Assembly (NCBI RefSeq): GCF_003369795.1
Contig: NZ_CP026730.1
Location: 682,001-746,000 of the forward strand
DNA length: 64,000 nt
DNA from: Streptomyces sp. CB09001
GTDB lineage: Bacteria; Actinomycetota; Actinomycetes; Streptomycetales; Streptomycetaceae
Direction of reading: 5' to 3'
Shown here: piece by piece, positions 27,026 through 34,989 of the stretch
Layout: each line of letters starts with the position of its first letter
Numbering within the stretch: position 1 is the stretch's first letter
Program-made: the position numbers and the translations under genes
The notes under the pieces: model-generated
Seen by the model: only the letters and a program-made list of their open reading frames with translations
The model's database searches: none
Told to the model about the DNA's origin: nothing

Positions 27026-28266
27026 CGGCCCGTCTTCGCGGTGCCCGCGAGCCGTGCCGCCGCACGGTCGGCGGCGCGGTCCGCCCGCCGTGAGAGGGAC
27101 ATGGCTCCGGCGAGCCGATCGATCGTGGCAGGGATGTCCCAGTCCTGCTGCCGCAGCGTGGCGAGCGTCGTCGCCGGGACGACCACGACGTCCGGGGCGC
27201 CGGTCTCCATCGCCCGGGCCAGCAGCGCCCACGCCGAGTCCCACCGGGACTTCTCCGGCCGTTTGCGCACCGCGGCCACCACCCCGTCCAGCACGGCCTG
27301 GCGGAGGTCTCCCCGTTCGGGCAGTACGGCACCCGCCGGGTCGGCGAGCAGCGTCTCCGGGTCCGGGAGATCCATCCGGTCCAGGCTCGCCATCAGTTCG
27401 AGGCCGGGACCGTCCCCTACCGTCCCCCGCACCAGCAGGGAGAGCACTTCCCTGGACGAGCCGGCCGCGGTCGCGAAGGCGATCAGGCACAGGGTCATCT
27501 CCCAGCTCCGGGGCGACGGCCAGGCGCCGCCCCGGCGTGTCTCGCCGCTGGGCAGCCGGTGCACGAGTCCGGGGCGGGCGGTGAGGAACTCGCACACCGC
27601 ACGGCGCGCGTAACGCACCGCCTCGTCCAAGCCGGCCGGGTCCAGACTCGGCAGGGCCGCCCGGGGCCAGGTTCCGCCAAGGCCCCGTACGACGACGTCC
27701 TGGTCGTGGGTCCACTGGAGATGGACGAACCGGTTGGCCAGGGGCGGGCTCAGTTCCCAGCCGTCGGCCGCCGAGGACCGCGGGTTGGCCGCGGCCACGA
27801 TCCTGACGCCGGGCGGCAGCCGGAGCGCGCCGATCCGCCGTTCCAGGACGAGCCGGAGCAGCGCCGCCTGCACGGCGGGCGGCGCGGTGGACAGCTCGTC
27901 GAGGAACAGCAGTCCCCGGCCGGCCCGCACCAGGCGCACGGCCCAGTCCGGCGGGGCCATCGGAACGCCCTGTTCCGCGGGGTCGTCGCCGACGACGGGC
28001 AGCCCGGAGAAGTCGGACGGCTCGTGCACGCTGGCGATCACGGTGGTCAGCGGGAGGTCCAGGGCGGTGGCGAGCTGGGTGAGGGCCGCGGTCTTGCCGA
28101 TCCCCGGCTCTCCCCACAGCAGCACGGGGAGGTCGGCGGCCACGGCCAGGGTGAGTGCCTCCAGTTGGATGTCGGGCCGCGGTTCGGTGGTCGTGTCGCG
28201 CAGCAGCGTCAGCAGTTCACCGGCGACGTCGAGCTGGGAAGGAATGGCGGGAGAACATGTCGTCAT
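27022..28266 (-). CDS. MoxR-type AAA+ ATPase
   Basis: 414 residues. Walker A GEPGIGKTA (52-60, Lys58), Walker B LLFLDELSTAP (about 115-125), sensor 1 AAANPRSS and an arginine-rich sensor 2 region identify the MoxR branch of AAA+ proteins. These work as chaperones that use ATP to activate or assemble vWA-bound partners. The ATGA overlap with the vWA gene indicates coupled translation and a shared complex. Upstream on the same strand, 102 bases away, is a conserved protein of unknown function, so the three probably form one operon. Confidence 0.92.
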   Translation of the reverse strand: MTTCSPAIPSQLDVAGELLTLLRDTTTEPRPDIQLEALTLAVAADLPVLLWGEPGIGKTAALTQLATALDLPLTTVIASVHEPSDFSGLPVVGDDPAEQGVPMAPPDWAVRLVRAGRGLLFLDELSTAPPAVQAALLRLVLERRIGALRLPPGVRIVAAANPRSSAADGWELSPPLANRFVHLQWTHDQDVVVRGLGGTWPRAALPSLDPAGLDEAVRYARRAVCEFLTARPGLVHRLPSGETRRGGAWPSPRSWEMTLCLIAFATAAGSSREVLSLLVRGTVGDGPGLELMASLDRMDLPDPETLLADPAGAVLPERGDLRQAVLDGVVAAVRKRPEKSRWDSAWALLARAMETGAPDVVVVPATTLATLRQQDWDIPATIDRLAGAMSLSRRADRAADRAAARLAGTAKTGR

Positions 28267-28368
28267 GTGTCATCACCTGAGGTGTGGTAGCGGGAGGGGC
28301 TGGTCGCGCGAGGAGTGCGGCGCGGAGAGGTCGGTACGGAGAGGTCGGCGCGGGCGGAGCGTCCGCGG

Positions 28369-29775
28369 TCAGTCAGAGGTGGCGTGGCGCGGGCGGGAGC
28401 GGCCCTCGCGGGGCCGGCGCCGGTGCGGGGCGACGCGTCCCGGAGCGGGCCCGTCGAGGCCCGCGCGGAACAGCCCGTGGGTGATCCGCCGCAGCGCGGC
28501 GGCCTCCAGGTCGTCCCGCAGGTCGCCGTCGCGCAGGCGGGCGGCGGGTCCCAGCAGGGCTTCGACGGCGGCGAGGGCACCGGAGGTGTCCCCGTGGTTG
28601 AGGCGTTCACGGATGTCGGGGAGGCACTCCGGACGCCGGTGCGCCTCGTCGATGACCTGGAAGCAGGGCAGCGGCGTGCCGGTCAGCGCGGCGAGCAGTT
28701 CCTCCCGCCGGATCTCGGCCGGATCGTGGTCCAGGGCCGCCAGCGTCCCGTCGACGAGGCCGATCCGGTGCCTGGCTCCCCGGCAGTCCACCATCCGCGG
28801 GCCCGCCACCGGGTCCGGCGTCCGGAGCCGGGCGGCCGGTATCTGGCCCGGCACCAGTGCGGGGGCGACCAGCGGGTGCAGCCGGCCGGCCTCGATCGCA
28901 CCGGCGCGGACCAGTTCCAGGTCCGGCAGCACCCAGGTGGCCGCGTCGGGGAGCACCGGCAGCGCGGACCGGGCGCCGCCGGTGGGCACCGCGACGATCC
29001 GCGGGGGCGTGGCCGAGGACGTTTCGTCCGGGTCCGGTTCCAGCGCGAGCCGCTGTCCGGAGCCGACCCGCACGACGACCGTCCCGGAGCTGGTGCCCTC
29101 GGCCCGGAGCAGGATCCGTGCCTCGGCTTCCCACCGGCCCAGGGCCCAGCCCTGTCCCGGCGGCACCGCTTCCCCCGGGCTCGCGGGTTCGGGCGGGGCG
29201 TCGGCGGACGGCGGCAGGTCGGCGCCCGAGCGCACGCGCAGCTCAGCGGTTCTGCGCGCGTCCCACAGGTGGCGGTGCAGGTCGAGCCGGAAGCGCCTGC
29301 TCGGCCGGGGATGGGGGTGCCGTGCGGCACCCGCGTGCGGACCCGAACCGTCCCACAGGGCCAGGCTGATGCGCTGACCGCCGTCCGCGCGGGCGGGCGG
29401 GGTACGGACGACGAGATGCACCGGAGGTACGCCGTCGCACCCCTCGGTGGCGTACCGGGCCAGGGTGAGCGTGAGGCCCGGGCGCAGCAGCCCGTCCGGG
29501 GCGATTCTCGGCATGTGCCAGCGCAGCAGGTCGGGAGCGAGGTGCCGCAGGTCGGTACGGAGCCGGGCGGCGAGAGCGCGGCCGTGGGTGCGGGCCACGG
29601 AGCGCAGGTCGAGGTCGACGTCGACGGACGCGGCGGCGCACGCGCCCGCCCAGTCCCCGGCACGACGGCGGGCGGTCGCGGTCTCGATCATGGGGGGCGG
29701 CACGGCGAACTCGCGCACGCGCTGCCACAGGGAAAGGCGGGAGTCGGAGTCCCCGTTCGCGAAGTGAGTGGCCAT
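28369..29775 (-). CDS. Conserved protein of unknown function, first gene of the MoxR-vWA operon
   Basis: 468 residues, rich in Arg, Ala and Pro, cytoplasmic-looking. I do not recognise a catalytic domain. Visible features are an N-terminal helical part (about 20-90), a beta-rich middle (about 100-330) with many Arg-Leu-Asp-Leu patterns, and a basic C-terminal tail (about 445-468, PHRRRPREGRSRPR) that could touch nucleic acid or acidic protein. ATG 29775 begins MATHFANGDSD; pobA diverges from it with 161 bases between. Its constant place beside moxR and vWA makes it a candidate substrate or adaptor of that ATPase (inference). Confidence 0.7.
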   Translation of the reverse strand: MATHFANGDSDSRLSLWQRVREFAVPPPMIETATARRRAGDWAGACAAASVDVDLDLRSVARTHGRALAARLRTDLRHLAPDLLRWHMPRIAPDGLLRPGLTLTLARYATEGCDGVPPVHLVVRTPPARADGGQRISLALWDGSGPHAGAARHPHPRPSRRFRLDLHRHLWDARRTAELRVRSGADLPPSADAPPEPASPGEAVPPGQGWALGRWEAEARILLRAEGTSSGTVVVRVGSGQRLALEPDPDETSSATPPRIVAVPTGGARSALPVLPDAATWVLPDLELVRAGAIEAGRLHPLVAPALVPGQIPAARLRTPDPVAGPRMVDCRGARHRIGLVDGTLAALDHDPAEIRREELLAALTGTPLPCFQVIDEAHRRPECLPDIRERLNHGDTSGALAAVEALLGPAARLRDGDLRDDLEAAALRRITHGLFRAGLDGPAPGRVAPHRRRPREGRSRPRHATSD

Positions 29776-29924
29776 CAGCTCTCACCTTGCGCGGACGGGT
29801 CCCCCAATCTGCCGACAGGAGGAGTAGTCATCGCGGGGAGCATAGCTCCGGCACTCGGGACCCGCCAGGTGTTTTCCCACGGCGAGGGCCGTCGAGACCG
29901 TTCCCGCGGGGCGCGCAGCACCGA

Positions 29925-29930
29925 CATAAT
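29925..29930 (+). promoter_or_regulatory. -10 box of pobA (leaderless start)
   Basis: CATAAT ends 6 bases before GTG 29937. No Shine-Dalgarno precedes that codon, so transcription probably begins at the GTG itself. Confidence 0.5.
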
Positions 29931-29936
29931 GGCCGC

Positions 29937-31160
29937 GTGAGCGCACCCGCCCCCCGCCCCAACTCCGCGGCACCACAAGGCTTTTCCGTTGTCGTGGTGG
30001 GCGCGGGTCCGGCCGGTCTGACCGTCGGCAACATCCTGCGCGCCGCGGGTGTCGACTGTCTGGTGCTGGAGACCGGGACCCGCGAGGTCGTCGAACACCG
30101 GCCACGGGCAGGGGTCATCGAGGAGTGGGCCGTGCGCGGGCTGGAACGGCGTGGACTGGCACGGACCCTGCTGGAGCGGGCGCAGGCCCACACCGAGTGC
30201 GAGTTCCGGTTCGCCGGGGAGCGGTACCGCTTCGGGTACACCGAGCTGACGGGGCACCACCACTTCGTCTACCCGCAGCAGTTCTTGGTGACGGACCTGG
30301 TGCGGGAGTACGCGGACGTGCGCGGCGGGGAGATCCGGTTCGGCGTCCGGGACGTGCGCCTGCACGGTGCCGGGTCCGCCCGGCCGTCGGTGTCGTACGT
30401 GTGTCCCGACTCCGGCGAACGCCGGGTCGTGGAGGCGGACTTCGTGGCGGGGTGCGACGGTGCCCGCGGCGTGACGCGCGCGTCGCTGCCCGCCGGACGG
30501 GCCCGCCTCGCCCGTCACGACTACGGCGTCGGCTGGCTGGCGCTGCTGGCCGAGGCGCCGCCGTCCTCGGACTGCGTGGTGTTCGGCATGCATCCGCGCG
30601 GGTTCGCCGGGCACATGGCACGCAGCCCCGAGGTGACCCGCTTCTACCTCCAGTGTCCGCCGGGCGACGACCCGGAGAACTGGCCGCACGAGCGGGTCTG
30701 GGCCGAACTGCGGGTACGGCTCGGCGCGGCGGGCGCACCGCCGCTCGTAGAGGGGCGGCTGATCGAGAAGCGCGTGCTCGACATGCACAGTTACGTGGTC
30801 GAGCCGATGGCCTTCGGGCGGCTCTTCCTGGCCGGGGACGCGGCACACCTGACCGCGCCCATCGCCGCCAAGGGGCTGAACCTCGCCCTGCACGACGCCT
30901 TCCTGCTCGGCGACGGGCTGGTCGCGTCCCTGACGAAGGGCGACGGCTCCGGACTGGCCGGGTACTCGGACGCGTGTCTCGCCCGGGTGTGGGACTACCA
31001 GGAGTTCTCCCAGTGGCTCGCGGAGATGTACCACGGCACGGCGTCGGGGGATCCGTACCGCGCGGGTGCCGCGCTGGCCCGGCTGCGGCGCCTGTTCTCC
31101 GCACCGGCCGCGGCGGCGGAGTTCGCCGAGCGGTACCTCGGCGTACGGACCACCGGCTGA
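29937..31160 (+). CDS. pobA: 4-hydroxybenzoate 3-monooxygenase
   Basis: 407 residues, a class-A flavin monooxygenase that converts 4-hydroxybenzoate to protocatechuate with NADPH and O2, feeding the beta-ketoadipate route. FAD motifs are VVGAGPAGLTVGNILR (about 19-34), DFVAGCDGARGVTR and GDAAHLTAPIAAKGLNLALHD. EHRPRAGVIEEW, LTGHHHFVYPQQFLVTDL and the overall length match PobA better than other members. GTG 29937 is chosen over the longer upstream frame because of the CATAAT box 6 bases before it. No protocatechuate genes or PobR-type regulator lie nearby. Confidence 0.88.
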   Translation: MSAPAPRPNSAAPQGFSVVVVGAGPAGLTVGNILRAAGVDCLVLETGTREVVEHRPRAGVIEEWAVRGLERRGLARTLLERAQAHTECEFRFAGERYRFGYTELTGHHHFVYPQQFLVTDLVREYADVRGGEIRFGVRDVRLHGAGSARPSVSYVCPDSGERRVVEADFVAGCDGARGVTRASLPAGRARLARHDYGVGWLALLAEAPPSSDCVVFGMHPRGFAGHMARSPEVTRFYLQCPPGDDPENWPHERVWAELRVRLGAAGAPPLVEGRLIEKRVLDMHSYVVEPMAFGRLFLAGDAAHLTAPIAAKGLNLALHDAFLLGDGLVASLTKGDGSGLAGYSDACLARVWDYQEFSQWLAEMYHGTASGDPYRAGAALARLRRLFSAPAAAAEFAERYLGVRTTG

Positions 31161-31189
31161 GCCCCTGGGCAGCCGGGACGGCAGGTGGC

Positions 31190-31549
31190 TCAGTCGTGCA
31201 GTGGCCGGTCTCCGAGCCGGTGGTCGGCCACGTTCAGCGCCTCGTCGACCAGGCGGCGCAGATGTCCGTCGCGCAGTGAGTACACCACCCGGCGTCCCTC
31301 CTTGCGGGTGCCGACCAGCCCCGCGAGGCGCAGGCGGGCGAGGTGCTGGCTGACCGCCGGGCGGGCCGCCCCGCAGGCCTCGGTGAGGGTGGTGACGTCG
31401 GCCTCGCCGCCGGTCAGGGCGTGCAGCAGGGTCAGGCGGGTGCGGTCGCCGAGCAGCGCGAGGATCTCGGCGGCGAGGGCGAACTGCTCCTCGCCCGGGG
31501 TACGCGGGTGCGCATCGTCCGCAGGTGACAGGTGCATGCGTGCGCTCAT
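31190..31549 (-). CDS. ArsR/SmtB family metal-responsive repressor
   Basis: 119 residues with the ArsR winged helix: LLGDRTRLTLLHALTGGEAD, ACGAARPAVSQHLARLRLAGL (recognition helix) and KEGRRVVYSLRDGHLRRLVDEAL (wing and last helix, about 32-105). His-rich ends (HLSPADDAH and the C-terminal ADHRLGDRPLHD) could form metal sites as in NmtR-like sensors of Ni, Co or Zn. It diverges from a CDF metal exporter, its likely target. ATG 31549 is used; ATG 31537 and GTG 31555 are in-frame alternatives. Confidence 0.9.
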   Translation of the reverse strand: MSARMHLSPADDAHPRTPGEEQFALAAEILALLGDRTRLTLLHALTGGEADVTTLTEACGAARPAVSQHLARLRLAGLVGTRKEGRRVVYSLRDGHLRRLVDEALNVADHRLGDRPLHD

Positions 31550-31555
31550 ACGCAC
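31540..31555. promoter_or_regulatory. Candidate ArsR operator
   Basis: Inverted repeat GTGCG-CTCATA-CGCAC overlaps the ArsR start codon and faces the CDF gene. An AT-richer flank (ATAATGG) sits on its right. It fits the short imperfect dyads bound by ArsR proteins, though arm length is modest. Confidence 0.4.
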
Positions 31556-31654
31556 ATAATGGCGGGACGGACTGCGCGCGTCCACCCGTCGCGCCGACAC
31601 ACCGGACACCGGAACGCACCCGGCACCGGGAACCGAGCACCGGAAGGGGCACCC

Positions 31655-32782
31655 ATGAGCGACCCGCACCGGCACCACCACGATCACCACCACCACGATC
31701 ACCACCAGGACGAACACGGCCAGGACGAACACGACCAGGACGCGCACCGTCAGCACGACCACACCCGCCACGACGGCTCCCCCGCCGTCCGCCGGCGCCG
31801 GTTCGCGCACCGCCTCGCCCACCGGCTCACACCCCATTCCCACGAGAGCGTCGACAAGCTTGACCCGGCCCTGGAGGCGTCGGCCCGCGGACTGCGCGCG
31901 CTGTGGGTGTCACTGGCGGTGCTCGGCGCCACGGCGCTGGCACAGGCGGTCGTGGTCGTGGTCTCCGGATCGGTGGCACTGCTCGGGGACACGGTGCACA
32001 ACACCGCGGACGCGCTGACCGCCGTGCCCCTGGCCATCGCCTTCCTCCTCGGCCGGCGCGCGGCCACCCGGCGCTTCACCTACGGCTACGGGCGGGCGGA
32101 GGACCTGGCGGGCATCGTGATCGTGCTGACGATCACCGCGTCCGCCGTCTTCGCGGCATGGACGGCGGTCGACCGGCTGCTCGATCCGCGCCCCGTCGCG
32201 CACGTCCCGGCGGTGGCCGTGGCCGCCCTGGTCGGTTTCGCCGGCAACGAGTGGGTGGCCCGCCACCGGATCCGCGTGGGCCGGGAGATCGGCTCGGCCG
32301 CACTGGTGGCCGACGGTCTGCACGCCCGCACGGACGGCTACACGTCCCTGGCCGTACTGCTGGGCGCCGGGGGTGCGGCACTGGGGTGGCGGCTCGCCGA
32401 CCCCGTCGTGGGGCTGGCGATCACGGCCGCGATCGTACTCGTCCTGCGGGACGCGGCACGCGAGGTGTTCCGGCGGCTGATGGACGCCGTCGACCCGGCG
32501 CTGGTGGACCGGGCCGAGCGCGTACTGGGCGAGGTTCCCGGCGTGCGCGGGGTGGGCGAGCTGCGGCTGCGCTGGATCGGGCACCGGCTGCGCGCCGAGG
32601 TGGCCGTGGTGGTGGACGGCGAGGCGACGGTCCGCGAGGCCCACCGCATCGCCGTGGCGGCCGAACACGCCCTGCTGCACGCGGTGCCGCGGCTTTCCGC
32701 CGCCCTGGTGCACGCCGACCCGGCGCCCTCGCCGGGCGAGGCGGATCCGCACCTGGCGCTCGCCCACCACGCCTCCGCGTGA
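31655..32782 (+). CDS. Cation diffusion facilitator (CDF) metal exporter
   Basis: 375 residues. The first 35 residues are mostly His, Asp and Glu (HRHHHDHHHHDHH onward), a metal-collecting tail. A six-helix CDF membrane domain follows (about 70-270) with the metal-site motifs HNTAD (His115, Asp119) and HARTD (His223, Asp227), then a cytoplasmic ferredoxin-like domain (about 285-360). It should export Zn, Co or Ni using the proton gradient. ATG 31655 follows GGAAGGGG; the frame extends upstream without a sensible start. It is divergent from the ArsR repressor, implying metal induction. Confidence 0.92.
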   Translation: MSDPHRHHHDHHHHDHHQDEHGQDEHDQDAHRQHDHTRHDGSPAVRRRRFAHRLAHRLTPHSHESVDKLDPALEASARGLRALWVSLAVLGATALAQAVVVVVSGSVALLGDTVHNTADALTAVPLAIAFLLGRRAATRRFTYGYGRAEDLAGIVIVLTITASAVFAAWTAVDRLLDPRPVAHVPAVAVAALVGFAGNEWVARHRIRVGREIGSAALVADGLHARTDGYTSLAVLLGAGGAALGWRLADPVVGLAITAAIVLVLRDAAREVFRRLMDAVDPALVDRAERVLGEVPGVRGVGELRLRWIGHRLRAEVAVVVDGEATVREAHRIAVAAEHALLHAVPRLSAALVHADPAPSPGEADPHLALAHHASA

Positions 32783-32786
32783 CGGG

Positions 32787-33344
32787 TCAGGCGACGCCCA
32801 GCCCATCCAGCACCTCGGCACCGGGCAGCTCCGCGAAGGCCTTGCCCGGCACGAGCAGCTTGCCGCGCCGGCGCCCGCTGCCGACGAGGACGTACGGCAG
32901 GTCGACGACGGCCGAGTCCACCAGCACGGGCCACTCGGCGGGCAGGCCGACCGGGGTGATGCCGCCGTACTCCATGCCGGTCTCCCCGGTGGCCGTGTCC
33001 ATCGGCGCGAAGGAGGCCTTGCGCGCCCCGAGACGACGGCGCACGACACCGTTGACGTCGACCCGGGTGGTGGAGAGGACCACACAGGCGGCGAGCGTCG
33101 TGCCGCCGCCGCGCTTGCCGGTGACCACCACGCAGTTGGCGGACTGTTCGAGCAGCTCACGGCCGTAGTGCTCGACGAAGGTGGCGGTGTCGGCCCAGTC
33201 CGGTTCGGTGTCGACGTAGAGGATCTGGTCGGCGGGTACTGTGCCGCTCCAGTGGCGCACCGCGTCGGCGACCGGGCGGGTCAGTGCGTCGAGGCGGTCC
33301 GGGGCGGGCATGGCGCTGTCGAAGTTCCCGATGGGTGCGTGCAT
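32787..33344 (-). CDS. YbaK/EbsC-family aminoacyl-tRNA deacylase-like protein
   Basis: 185 residues of the YbaK/ProX editing-domain fold. Diagnostic stretches are NCVVVTGKRGGGTTLAACVVLS (about 70-91), RRRLGARKASFAPMDTATGETGMEYGGITPVGLP (about 102-135; the editing-pocket Lys and the GGITP loop) and LLVPGKAFAELPG. Such proteins hydrolyse mischarged tRNAs, for example Cys-tRNA(Pro) or Ala-tRNA(Pro). It converges on the CDF gene with 4 bases between stops and is followed upstream by the XRE regulator on the same strand. Confidence 0.88.
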   Translation of the reverse strand: MHAPIGNFDSAMPAPDRLDALTRPVADAVRHWSGTVPADQILYVDTEPDWADTATFVEHYGRELLEQSANCVVVTGKRGGGTTLAACVVLSTTRVDVNGVVRRRLGARKASFAPMDTATGETGMEYGGITPVGLPAEWPVLVDSAVVDLPYVLVGSGRRRGKLLVPGKAFAELPGAEVLDGLGVA

Positions 33345-33387
33345 GGCGGCACGCTAACAACTGCCGGAGTCCCAAAGAACGGCCGTC

Positions 33388-33960
33388 TCAGCGGACGGGC
33401 GGCACCGAGACCGCCATGATCATCTCCATCGGAGCGTCGCCGTCGTTGCCGTACGTGTGCGGGGTGTCGGACTCGAAGGAGGCGCTCGCACCCGTGGGCA
33501 CGCGGTGGGTGACCCCGTCGACGGTGAGGGCGAGTTCGCCGGTGGTGACGTGCACCAGTTCGACGGTGCCGGCGGGGTGCGGGTCGGAGAGGCTGCTCTC
33601 GCCGGGCATCAGCCGCCATTCCCACATCTCCAGCGGGCCGGGCGCCTCCACCCCGGCGAGCAGCCGGCTGAAGCTGCCGGCGTCGGTGTGCCAGAGGCGG
33701 ACGGCCTCGTCGGCGGGGACGACGCGGACCGCGGGCCCCTGCTCCCAGTCGAGCAGGGTGGTGATGCTGACGCCCAGGGCGTCGCCGATCTTCACGACGG
33801 TACCGAGGCTGGGGTTGGTGCGGGCCTGCTCGATCTGGATGAGCATGCCGCGGCTGACACCGGCGCGCGCCGCCAGCGCCTCCAGGGTGAAGCCGCGTTC
33901 GCCGCGCCAGCGCTTGACGTTGCGCGCCAGGGACTGGGTCAGGAGGTCGAGGTCCGCCAC
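33388..33960 (-). CDS. XRE-family regulator with C-terminal cupin sensor
   Basis: 190 residues: helix-turn-helix (about 10-65, LARNVKRWRGERGFTLEALAARAGVSRGMLIQIE) then a cupin domain (about 75-185) with DPHPAGTVELVHVTTGELAL and DTPHTYGNDG, placing metal- or ligand-binding His and Glu as in PuuR/SutR-like regulators. GTG 33960 is the start, with GGACGGAAC upstream. The divergent DMT transporter is the expected target; the repeated GTAC sites between them are the expected binding sites. The ligand is unknown, perhaps an amine or amino acid. Confidence 0.9.
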   Translation of the reverse strand: MADLDLLTQSLARNVKRWRGERGFTLEALAARAGVSRGMLIQIEQARTNPSLGTVVKIGDALGVSITTLLDWEQGPAVRVVPADEAVRLWHTDAGSFSRLLAGVEAPGPLEMWEWRLMPGESSLSDPHPAGTVELVHVTTGELALTVDGVTHRVPTGASASFESDTPHTYGNDGDAPMEMIMAVSVPPVR

Positions 33961-33977
33961 GTTCCGTCCAGGGACTC

Positions 33978-34005
33978 GTACAGGTGCGTACAGGTGCGTA
34001 CATTA
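33978..34005. promoter_or_regulatory. Triple GTAC array and overlapping divergent promoters
   Basis: The 10-base unit TACAGGTGCG is repeated at 33979 and 33989 and followed by TACA, placing palindromic GTAC at 33978, 33988 and 33998, exactly one helical turn apart. A plus-strand -10 box TACATT (33999-34004) and a minus-strand box TAATGT (34005-34000) overlap here, so one protein array could control both the XRE and DMT-transporter genes. Confidence 0.7.
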
Positions 34006-34018
34006 TTTTGGATGACAT

Positions 34019-34051
34019 GGTGCAGCAGGTTGAACTATGGTCTGCTGCACC
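34019..34051 (+). promoter_or_regulatory. 10-base-pair hairpin in the leader of the DMT transporter mRNA
   Basis: GGTGCAGCAG (34019-34028) and CTGCTGCACC (34042-34051) are exact inverted repeats around 13 bases. With transcription starting near 34011 from TACATT, the hairpin would form close to the 5' end of the transcript, 38 bases before the ATG. It could affect stability or attenuation, or be a DNA operator. Confidence 0.6.
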
Positions 34052-34089
34052 CGAAGGTCCACCGAACTGTACTGCGAGGCGACCGGATC

Positions 34090-34947
34090 ATGACACCGCT
34101 GTTCGCCCTGGCCACCAGCGTCCTGTGGGGCCTGGCCGACTTCGGCGGCGGGGTGCTGACCCGGCGCACCCCGGCGCTCACGGTGGTCGTCGTCTCGCAG
34201 ACGATCGCGGTCGCGGTCCTCGGTGTGGTCGTGGCCGCGACCGGCGCCTGGAGCGAGGCGTCGCCGCACCTGTGGTTCGCGGTCGCGGCGGGCCTGGTCG
34301 GGCCGGTGGCGATGCTCGCCTTCTACCGGGCGCTGGCCATGGGCCCGATGGGCGTCGTCTCGCCGCTCGGTTCGCTCGGCGTGGCCGTCCCGGTGACCGT
34401 GGGTCTCGTCCTGGGCGAGCGGCCCGGACCGCCACAGCTCGCCGGGATCCTGGTCGCCGTGGCCGGGATCGTGCTGGCCGGTGGACCGCAGCTGCGGGGC
34501 GCACCCGTACAGCGGCGGGCCGTCGTCCTCACGCTCGTCGCCGCGATCGGCTTCGGCGCGGTGATGGCCCTCATCGCCGAGGCGTCGGCCACGCTCACCG
34601 GTCTCTTCCTCGCCCTGTTCGTGCAACGCGTCACCAACGTCGCCGCGGGCGGACTGGCCCTGTGGGTGTCCGTCCGGCGGGGCGCCGCCGCGCTGCCCGA
34701 GCAGGGCCTCCCCCTCACCGCGCTGCCCGCCCTGGCCTTCGTCGGACTCGCCGACGTCGCGGCCAACGGCACGTACTCGATCGCCGCCCAGTACGGCCCG
34801 GTCACGGTGGCCGCCGTACTGGCTTCCCTCTACCCGGTGGTGACCGCGCTGGCCGCCCGGGGGTTCCTGAGCGAACGGCTGCGTGCCGTGCAGGCGGCCG
34901 GTGCGGGCCTGGCACTGGTGGGCACGCTGCTGCTGGCGACGGGCTGA
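34090..34947 (+). CDS. EamA/DMT-family membrane transporter
   Basis: 285 residues that read as ten transmembrane helices in two EamA repeats; the second begins about 145 (VLTLVAAIGFGAVMALIAEA). Typical DMT motifs are FYRALAMGPMGVVSPLGSLG and the matching GTYSIAAQYGPVTVAAVLASLYPVVTAL. Members export or import amino acids, nucleosides or drugs; the substrate here is unknown. ATG 34090 is preferred. An in-frame ATG at 34012 follows TACATT by 7 bases and would add 26 residues that do not look like a membrane protein start. Controlled by the divergent XRE-cupin protein (inference). Confidence 0.88.
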   Translation: MTPLFALATSVLWGLADFGGGVLTRRTPALTVVVVSQTIAVAVLGVVVAATGAWSEASPHLWFAVAAGLVGPVAMLAFYRALAMGPMGVVSPLGSLGVAVPVTVGLVLGERPGPPQLAGILVAVAGIVLAGGPQLRGAPVQRRAVVLTLVAAIGFGAVMALIAEASATLTGLFLALFVQRVTNVAAGGLALWVSVRRGAAALPEQGLPLTALPALAFVGLADVAANGTYSIAAQYGPVTVAAVLASLYPVVTALAARGFLSERLRAVQAAGAGLALVGTLLLATG

Positions 34948-34989
34948 ACCCGGTGCCCGCTCGGCGCTCGTGCCGGCACTCGTGTCCGT

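Noticed and set aside
29775..31652. Minus-strand frame of 625 codons opposite pobA and arsR/CDF start
   Set aside because: PobA motifs on the plus strand are complete; the antisense frame lacks domains.
34012..34089. Longer start for the DMT transporter at ATG 34012
   Set aside because: Although TACATT lies 7 bases before it, the added 26 residues are unlike a DMT N-terminus and the leader hairpin would then be coding; kept only as an alternative.
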